Origin: Isoetes taiwanensis
Taxonomy: Eukaryota; Streptophyta; Lycopodiopsida; Isoetales; Isoetaceae
DNA length: 64,000 nucleotides
Direction of reading: 5' to 3'
NCBI GenBank assembly: GCA_021234155.1
Contig: JAJEKV010000027.1
Coordinates: forward strand, 3,780,623 to 3,844,622
The translations under genes were made by a program, and so were the position numbers. The notes below the pieces were generated by a model that was given only the letters and a program-made list of their open reading frames with translations, searched no databases and was not told where the DNA came from. Shown piece by piece: positions 57,846 to 64,000 of this stretch (position 1 is the stretch's first letter; each line of letters begins with the position of its first letter).

Positions 57846-58324
57846 CTAAGCGTTAGGAAAAATGAAGGAAAAAGTTACCTTTGACTAAATTTTGAAATTT
57901 TTTTTACCCTAAATTTTTTTTTTTTTTAAAGAAAAAGTGGCGGAAACGCGTTTTTCTAGGCGGTGGGCACCCCCTACCTCGACGTCGCTACGGCCGCCAG
58001 GAGCGTCCGGGTACCCCCTGCCCGCCACTTAGGGTTAGGTTTTTTTTTTTTTTTTTTTTTTTTTTAATTAGGGTGGCGGGCACCCCCTACCTCGACCTCG
58101 CCACCGTCGCCAGCAACACCCGGGTACCCCCTGCCCGCCACTTAGGGTTAGGGTTTTGCACCGGGTACACATACCATTATTATTCTTAAACCACGTTAAA
58201 TCAATCATGACGGCATCTACTACACCACCCAAATCTCATACTACTCCAAAATCCTCACTCACTAGCTAACGATCTAACGAGCTAGTATGTGGCCAGTGCA
58301 ATAGTTTGGCTTCCCGTGCACCAT
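57846..58324 (-). other. 5' leader between primer binding site and gene A
   Basis: A non-coding leader of about 0.5 kb with long poly-T/poly-A runs (57,899-57,930 and 58,040-58,065) and the GC-rich double repeat. The same leader is found after the LTR in the plus-strand copy. Confidence 0.7.
57959..58157 (-). repeat. GC-rich double repeat flanking a poly-T run
   Basis: Two ~85-bp units (57,959-58,039 and 58,071-58,157) share GGGCACCCCCTACCTCGAC, GGGTACCCCCTGCCCGCCAC and TTAGGGTTAGG. They are separated by 26 consecutive T and a short AT stretch. Each unit ends in telomere-like TTAGGGTTAGGG text. Confidence 0.95.
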
Positions 58325-58335
58325 GCTCGATACCA
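58325..58335 (-). other. Primer binding site
   Basis: In element orientation TGGTATCGAGC lies one base after the LTR end (GTCCGCA). It matches the initiator-methionine tRNA type TGGTATCAGAGC with one base lost, the usual primer for plant gypsy elements. It fixes the inner edge of the 5' LTR. Confidence 0.8.
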
Positions 58336-58336
58336 C

Positions 58337-59951
58337 TGCGGACGCCCCTCGAATATATACGACCCCCGGCCGTATACATACGGGGACTTTCCCCTCCCAC
58401 GGCGACCATCTCGCCATGAGCAGGGCCCTCCGTCTATCATCTATAGAAAGATGCCCGAGTGAAGGACACGGAGGTGTCATTCGGCCCACGCCTTCAATGG
58501 GACTCCTACGTCGCGGAAGCGTGAATACATGTTAGCACACAGCATAAATCATATATATATATATATATAAGTAACCACCACGAAGGGTGGCACATCCATC
58601 CAAGTACCACGACAAAGAATATGCATCTAATCCTAAGGAAAACACCCCAAACCCCAGGTTCTACCCCGGTTCAGACTCCTGTGAGGATAGACTGACGGCT
58701 CGGTCTCAAGAGATCAGCAGACAGAGGTATAACCTGGCATTGGCTGGCATAGAACAATGGCTAGGGTTGTCCACTCCATCCGCCCCTCCTGTGCACACTT
58801 TGCAGATGGGTCGATTCACGCTATGGCTTCGCTATAGCCTTCCGGAGACACAAACTCAAGGTATCACCCTACGAGCCTACTCCAGGGTTCATGACGCCCC
58901 GGTCCGACGAGGCAGGTCAGGGAAGCGTCCCCTTCCAGGATCACAGTGGTTCCATGGGTGAGCTAGAGAATACGTGCCGCATCAGCGACCCCCGCATCCG
59001 TACCCGACTTACTCACCCTAAATCTACTCAAAGTGCAAGGTGCCCCATACGGGTCACACCTCTACACCCAGGGAGTGTCAGACCCATACCTGGCCCTCTA
59101 CGTGACCGGCTATCAGGCCTAGCCCACTGTAGGAGTCTCAGGAGCCTTTTATGTTCGTGCAAGACCCCACCCCCACTTCACCACTGCGTCCCTTCTCTGG
59201 TGCTAGGCCATTCCATAGCATCTACGACCCGGTGGTCTCTTGTACACAGGCCGCAAGTAATGGGAAATACAGGGATCATCCTAGTAGCATTCTACTACAC
59301 ATGGCTCAGAGGTCTCTACCCCCCTTAATTTCCCCCATTTCCAGAGTAATACTATATAAAGAACTATCAATCCATCCTTTAAGAGCAAGACCAGAATCAG
59401 AAATAAAGAGAACTCAACTTTGCAAACAAGGGTTAGTTCCTACAAGTAAAACACAGAGAGAACAGAAGAAATAAACACTACAAGTGCCCAACAGGGGCGC
59501 TACCCTAGAATTCTCAAGTTATACTAGCCACCCACCTGAGTTCCTGCTGGACCCGTTGTCATTTGGTGCTTCCATCTTCCTTGGACTTGGTGCTCAGCTC
59601 TGGCTACACAGGTAAAGGTGCTTGGCAAGGTGGGCGCTCAGCTCCTGCTCCTCCTGATCGATTATGGGAGACAATTTAGGGGTAGGGGTCAAGTTGACAG
59701 CCCAATTTGGAAGTCCCCATGCTGGCCAATCGATTTAGGCCAGGTGGCGCCTTCCCAAAGCATTAATTAGCTTAATTAATCCACTTAATATTAATCCCTA
59801 AATTATAGGTTATTATCTTTAATGATTAAATTCTAATTTAATCCCTTTTAGGTCAACCCCCTAGGTTACGATACCCCATGGTGGCGTACCTTTGCTGGGT
59901 GACGTGTCAGTATATTTATACGTATACCATATAAATACCTGGAACGTCACA
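58337..59951 (-). repeat. 5' LTR of the minus-strand copy
   Basis: 1,615 bp, TG at 58,337 and CA at 59,951. In element orientation it begins TGTGACGTTCCAGG and has TATAAATA-like words within the first 40 bp. It includes an AT dinucleotide run at 58,551-58,570. It is repeated as 47,325-48,925 and, inverted, as 26,349-27,925. Confidence 0.95.
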
Positions 59952-59956
59952 GTTTA
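59952..59956. other. Candidate 5-bp target site duplication (right)
   Basis: GTTTA directly after the outer end of the 5' LTR. It equals the five bases before the plus-strand LTR at 26,344-26,348. Confidence 0.4.
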
Positions 59957-61090
59957 AATATATTATGGTTTAAAGAAAAATATGCTTTTTATTGACTGAA
60001 CAAAAGCAAGAACGCGCCAAACAGGTTGAAAATTATGATATTAAAAGTATTTTCTTTGATGTTTTCGAAAGTCTAAGCAAGTAGTATTATTTTTGAATAT
60101 CAGGCTTAAGGTGTACATCTGATTCATTTGAGTGATAGTATCAGAAAAGCAGACAGTGACCACAGTATAAGAAAAGATGCACCCTAAGATTGGGTTTTCC
60201 ATTGAAAGTTTATTAAGTTACAAATCATTCTATGGAAGGAATACTGACAAGTACCCATCTGGATTGTTAAATAAAAATGGTTCTCCATCTTTAGCATAGA
60301 ATTAATCCTCTGTTCCTTTTAAACATAAGGCTAAGAAGGTGCAATGAGTGACCAGTGATAAACCAAGAGACTCTATGTACCTTCTGGCCCTGGATTTGTT
60401 ACCATTTTCATGCTAACAAATTCTTGGTTGGCTGCAGGTACGAACGTCTCTCTTCTCATTGCTCTTTGTCTGTTGTTCGAAGGGAACTTTGAGGGAATAG
60501 TACTACTGTCAAAGGCTTTGATTACCAATTGTGGAGGGCACCTAACGTTTTATCCAGTCTGCTGATATGGTTGCATGTTGACCTTAATGATGTTTTGTTG
60601 AACTATCACTGGTATGATATACTTAATTTTTGGCTACTTAAGGCATAAATATAAGAGGTATAATATTCTCCAACTTTCAATGTATTGAAAAAATGTGATG
60701 TCCTTCATTCGTAACAGACTGTTTTTTGAATTTACGAATTATGTTTAGCATATTTGACAGTCCATATAACTAACAGTTCTAAGTATATTCGTGTTTAAAC
60801 ATATATTTGGTTTCAACAGCCTCTCATGAGTCTAATAATCGACATATGCAGTTACATGTATATCCACCTTAAGTCTGTGCTACAGAATGGGTTTAAACTA
60901 ATAATTTGTTTCTTGTTTAAATAGGAAAGGAGAAACCTTTGATGAAGATAATTTTTAAAAGATTAACAATTCGAGTAATCAATTTCCAATTAAAGGCAGC
61001 TAGTGTTATGTACTAGAAGAAAGAAATATGATACTCTAATAACAACAAAAGCTAATTTAAATACGTCCATTAGCACCTAATGAATTTTAC
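59957..61090. other. AT-rich intergenic stretch, no gene recognised
   Basis: No coding frame of note. CAG/CTG frequency is ordinary, like the HAD neighbourhood, and T-rich tracts before AG words could be introns of an unrecognised transcript (for example TTGGCTGCAG|GTACG near 60,430). Confidence 0.45.
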
Positions 61091-61097
61091 AAGCTTT

Positions 61098-61850
61098 GAA
61101 TAGAATAGAATAGAATAGTTTTTTTAACGTCCACGGAGACCAATAGGTCATGGGACCCATACAATGGGCTAGTACAATCATTACTACTAGGATTAAAAAA
61201 CCCCTGCCTCGAAAGGTTTTCAAGGGAAAAACCTTTGCAGTAATGATGATACTAGACAAGCAGAGATAATGACTACTGAGGGCTCAGTAATTGCAGACGT
61301 TTATCTAGAACCTCAAGTATGTATAATGCCAAGTCATGCACAGATGGTGCTCTGAGAAGTTGTGGAAGCGTGGAATGGAATGCTAAGGTCAAAAAATGAT
61401 TCCAGACTATCTCAAAAGCAGGGCAACTCAGAAGAGTATGGCTTTCATCTTCAATAACCTGTAACTGGCAACAGGCACATAGCCTCGCTTCTCGCGGCAA
61501 TTGCGGCCGCTCCCATCTACCTGTCTCAATCCGTAGCCTGTGGGACCCCGTGCGAATTGATGCAATAGCTACAAGCTTGTTCCTGGATAATGAAGCAAGC
61601 AAATAAGCTTGGGGCCCTGGTGCCAAGGTGGGATTTATGTGTGCATGATAATGACCAGTTTTCACTTGGGCCAAAGTAACTGCGTCCCATATCTTTTGAG
61701 AAAAACGACCATTGAGATATTGTTGCAAAAGCTCAGGATCAGAACTGGCAAGCATCAGGTAGTGCTCTGGTTGCACAGCCCAACGGGCAAACCATGTAGT
61801 GCAATGCTCTTTCCAACATCGTTTCAAACGCTGAGGAGATTCATTTGAAT
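61098..61850 (-). mobile_element. 5'-truncated LINE fragment with ATTCT-type tail
   Basis: A minus-strand LINE 3' end: the ORF2 terminus (61,827-61,273), a short 3' UTR and a CTATT-type tail at 61,118-61,098. The tail and 3' UTR start match the decayed element at 17,752. The 5' truncation, near 61,850, is typical of LINE insertions. The uninterrupted frame indicates a younger copy. Confidence 0.8.
61273..61827 (-). CDS. LINE ORF2 C-terminal fragment (184 residues)
   Basis: The frame remains open upstream of its first Met (residues ATYSNESPQRLKRCW precede it), so it is a truncated part of a longer ORF2. It contains IASIRTGSHRLRIETGRW, then the Cys pair CACC, HTLLSCP and a helical end. This C-terminal pattern (R-x-R-I-E-T-G-R-W, C-x2-C, D-E-x-H-x-L-L-x-C-P) is characteristic of non-LTR retrotransposon ORF2 proteins after the reverse transcriptase, where it aids nucleic-acid binding. 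The endonuclease and reverse transcriptase are absent. It would not act alone. Confidence 0.8.
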   Translation of the reverse strand: MKRCWKEHCTTWFARWAVQPEHYLMLASSDPELLQQYLNGRFSQKIWDAVTLAQVKTGHYHAHINPTLAPGPQAYLLASLSRNKLVAIASIRTGSHRLRIETGRWERPQLPREARLCACCQLQVIEDESHTLLSCPAFEIVWNHFLTLAFHSTLPQLLRAPSVHDLALYILEVLDKRLQLLSPQ

Positions 61851-62391
61851 ATGTAGCATAATAACATGGGGTTTTTTGTGTGTTTTTGTACGCTTTTCAC
61901 AAAGGTTTTCCTAAGATTTCATGGCGTATTCGAATGGATGTACTAATGCGTACATCTAGAGTGCACCATATCTTAGTCGTTGATTTAGTTTTTTTTTTTG
62001 CAATGGTCCAACATCGAAGGGCTCAAAACAAAAGCCCTCTTTTTATTTTAGGGGCTGAACATGCAAGCCTCGTGGATAGCATTTCAGGGCATTCTTGCAA
62101 AAAATTAATGTTCTTGTGATCAGACTTACGCAGTGGCATGGATAGATCCGGCAGTAAGGCAATGTACTCTGCTCAACGAAGAAATCATGTCTGGAATGGC
62201 AAGCTAACATTTTTTGTGGATGATTCAAGCATTCGAGACGGAAGCGGAGCATTTATGGTAGAAATTTATTCCCATGGAGCCCTGAGTGATTATTTAGTAG
62301 GAACTGTAAGATATCCCTTCAGATGCAAGGCAAAATAGTGCCGCAAATACTCAGTTTATGGCTTATAGTGTGCGCAGATCTTGAGGCCGTA

Positions 62392-62752
62392 AACATGGCA
62401 TACTCAATGTTTCCGTCAGACTCCATTACAGATCGATTCTTCTTCCTCTCCAAACCCTAACCCTAATACTCCATCTTCTAGACCTAATTCTTCAAGCTCT
62501 AGGGCAACAGAGGCAGTTATGGCTTATCCTCAACAATCTTACCAATCTGCTGAGTCTATTTCTGAAGGATTCTCTGAACATATCCCATTATGTGGAAGCA
62601 TATCTGTGCCTATATCTGTGCAGTTTCCTAGAGCTTTTCTTTCAAATCAAATAACAGGGACATCACGGCACATCGGATTTGAAGCAGCAATTTGCAGCAT
62701 ATTTGAAGCAGCGGATTTGTCAAGGCAGATGTCAAGTTTTGGGCCTTTATAA
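62392..62752 (+). CDS. Possible small protein or exon, unrecognised
   Basis: A frame open from about 62,392 to the stop at 62,750 reads through a Ser/Asn/Pro-rich stretch (DSSSSPNPNPNTPSSRPNS) into an ATG at 62,519 that starts MAYPQQSYQSAESISEGF; from that Met it is 77 residues. The Ser/Pro/Asn composition is like plant disordered N-termini. It could be an exon of a larger gene. No homologue is recognised. Confidence 0.25.
62452..62466 (+). promoter_or_regulatory. Telo-box-like motif
   Basis: AAACCCTAACCCTAA, the telomere-type repeat used as a telo-box in plant promoters. It overlaps the Asn-Pro repeat of the open frame, so either reading may be incidental. Confidence 0.3.
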
Positions 62753-64000
62753 AAACTTCTAGGGCAAATCCAGAGTTCGGGGTTTCTCCTACAGCCAGAG
62801 CTCGGGAGGTTTCATCTGCAGCCAGAGCTAGGGAGTTCGGGAGTTCTGGAGTTGGGGAGTTCTTTTTCCTTTTTATTTTTTGAAATTGCTGGAAGGGTCG
62901 GCCTGCAGGAATCTCAGATCTCCAAATGATCCACCGCAGCTCAAGTTTTTCGCCGGAGTTAAGAAGAAGCCTGTCATGTGCAACAGCGACGCCTAGGCTG
63001 CTTTGCTTATTCAAACCTCTGCATTAATGGCTTCCTTGTCAAATTTCGTTGCATTAAATCGGCCGTTCCACGTGCTCGCTGCTCCATTTACGAGCATGAT
63101 GATGCCCTACTGTACTCGGTTTTACAGTATCATGTGAGTATATAGTCCCTCCTTTCTCTCAATACCTTCTAATCCTCTTCCCGTTCAACCAGCGGTTTAT
63201 AATTCTTAGAATTTTTTTCTCTTTTGCTCTTCGGTTGGATTATAAGGCAAGCTTTCTTGATTCATGGCTCCAGTTTTCTAATGGTGAAAACGGAACTACC
63301 ACCGGTAGTTTGTTTGGCGATTCTTTGCTCCTCTCATAATTCACTTCTTTCGCTTTAACGTGGAGTTTTTACTCTTCTCCGCCATTTTTTTGAATGCTTC
63401 ATACATCTTTTGATTCCGCATACACATATCTCGTAGTTTTAGATTTTGCACAAACCGCAATGGGGATTTTGGCATACGCATGATCGTAACACTATTCGAC
63501 TCGATTTCTCAGAGAAGCAGCCTAGCGAGGAGATTCGCCCCTACACACACGAGATGATGTAAACCCGACATAACGTAGGATTATATGACGCAAATAGACG
63601 CTAAAGGGACACCGTGGAAGTTTGGTTTTGCAATGGCTTGCAATGGCTTTTGTAGCCACAGTTCTAGCATGGAGAATTCTTGAAAAAGCTGGATTGCTTG
63701 ATCAAGCAAGGGGTACAATGCAAGCAAGGGGTACAATGCGCTGGATTACAGATTATTTTATAAAGATTTCATCCTTCCAAGAATGAGCTATACTTCCAGG
63801 TGAAATTTCACCCCTTGTCCTTCTAAGCATTATGTTATCTTCTATTTTTCATTATGCATTGTGCTCTCTCTCGTTTGTTCTAAGCTTAATTCCACACTGT
63901 TAAACCATGGAATTCATTGCTTCAAGTTATGCAATGGCTTGCTTTCCTCTGTCCAAGCTCAAATTTACATACTACCTTGCTAGCATTTGTCATGTTCTTG

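Larger units (their letters stand above)
47325..59951 (-). mobile_element. Ty3/gypsy chromovirus carrying histone genes, complete structure
   Basis: Order on the minus strand: 5' LTR (59,951-58,337), primer binding site, GC-rich leader, gene A (coiled coil plus histone H3), gene B (H2B- and H2A-like), Gag with zinc knuckle and protease, reverse transcriptase, integrase with chromodomain, polypurine tract and 3' LTR (48,925-47,325). Both LTRs have TG...CA ends. The ~3.8 kb histone cargo between leader and gag is extra to the normal chromovirus plan. Frameshifts and an RNase H deletion make this copy unlikely to be autonomous. The left flank (TCCTT) and right flank (GTTTA) do not match as a target duplication. 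Confidence 0.93.
61851..64000. other. Right-end region, no firm gene
   Basis: Ordinary CAG/CTG composition, T-rich stretches and a few open frames without known domains. It includes the telo-box-like motif and short frame listed separately, a partly repeated CAGCCAGAGCT segment at 62,800-62,830, and a short duplicated word CAAGCAAGGGGTACAATG at 63,700-63,740. It may be the 5' region of a gene beyond the window. Confidence 0.4.

Noticed and set aside
57541..57846. 107-residue frame starting at 57,846 as the gene A start
   Set aside because: Its first 40 residues are not shared as protein with the plus-strand copy, while the internal ATG at 57,723 (MEEP) is conserved in both. The upstream part is probably 5' UTR.
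62018..62045. Short hairpin AGGGCT...AGCCCT followed by T run
   Set aside because: Looks like a bacterial-type terminator, but the stem is only six or seven pairs and the context is plant DNA. Probably chance.
62628..63014. 128-residue minus-strand frame near the right end
   Set aside because: Low-complexity composition, no known domain, and it overlaps a plus-strand frame of equal merit. Not enough to call a gene.
1..64000. CRISPR arrays, tRNA and rRNA genes
   Set aside because: No regularly spaced direct repeats with unique spacers and no tRNA or rRNA landmarks seen on either strand.

Overview
This looks like repeat-rich nuclear DNA of a land plant. The evidence is a single-copy gene resembling the plant HAD hydrolase family typified by Arabidopsis AT2G33255, a chromodomain-bearing Ty3/gypsy retrotransposon (chromovirus), L1-like LINEs, telo-box motifs of the TTTAGGG type, and an element-borne histone H3 with plant H3.3-type residues. 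Nothing fixes the species. A spore-bearing plant is possible but not shown.

Layout. 1-8,160 is AT-rich with no recognisable gene, only a short tandem duplication and a CATC microsatellite. 8,439-9,041 is the only convincing host gene, an intronless HAD-like hydrolase with a telo-box upstream and a GATA repeat and AATAAA downstream. 9,070-12,900 has no gene I can support. 13,500-14,290 is a plus-strand LINE endonuclease fragment. 14,315-17,420 is a decayed minus-strand gypsy element. 17,752-24,540 is a decayed minus-strand L1-like LINE with a pentanucleotide tail. A young 3' fragment of the same LINE family lies at 61,098-61,850.

The centre of the window is one gypsy family present twice. A complete minus-strand copy spans 47,325-59,951 (5' LTR, primer binding site, leader, two extra genes, Gag, Pol, polypurine tract, 3' LTR). 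A plus-strand copy (26,349-47,324) has a 5' LTR, leader and the same two extra genes, and is split by two other insertions (about 28,346-34,177 and 35,387-44,633).

The main discovery is what the two extra genes between the 5' LTR and gag encode. The first (56,361-57,723) is a coiled-coil protein that ends in a full-length histone H3 core, alignable without gaps to canonical H3 residues 39-135 and preceded by a tail that keeps a T-x-R-K-S motif. The second (54,022-56,115) carries an H2B-like segment followed by an H2A-like segment, in the H2B-H2A order of viral histone doublets. A downstream helical domain ending in L-Y-P-F might be a very diverged H4, but that is weak. Both genes recur in the plus-strand copy, so the histone cargo looks like a property of the family. 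I know of no described LTR retrotransposon carrying core histones. Working together, a chromodomain integrase and element-encoded histones could package cDNA or steer integration into chromatin (inference).

Caution on sequence quality. The two LTRs of the minus-strand copy are about 2% different over their last ~340 bp but very different, with indels centred on CAG/CTG, before ~48,588. The change falls inside an LTR, not at an element edge. This suggests that much of the sequence left of 48,588 carries consensus errors at CHG-methylated sites, so some of the apparent decay there may be artefactual.
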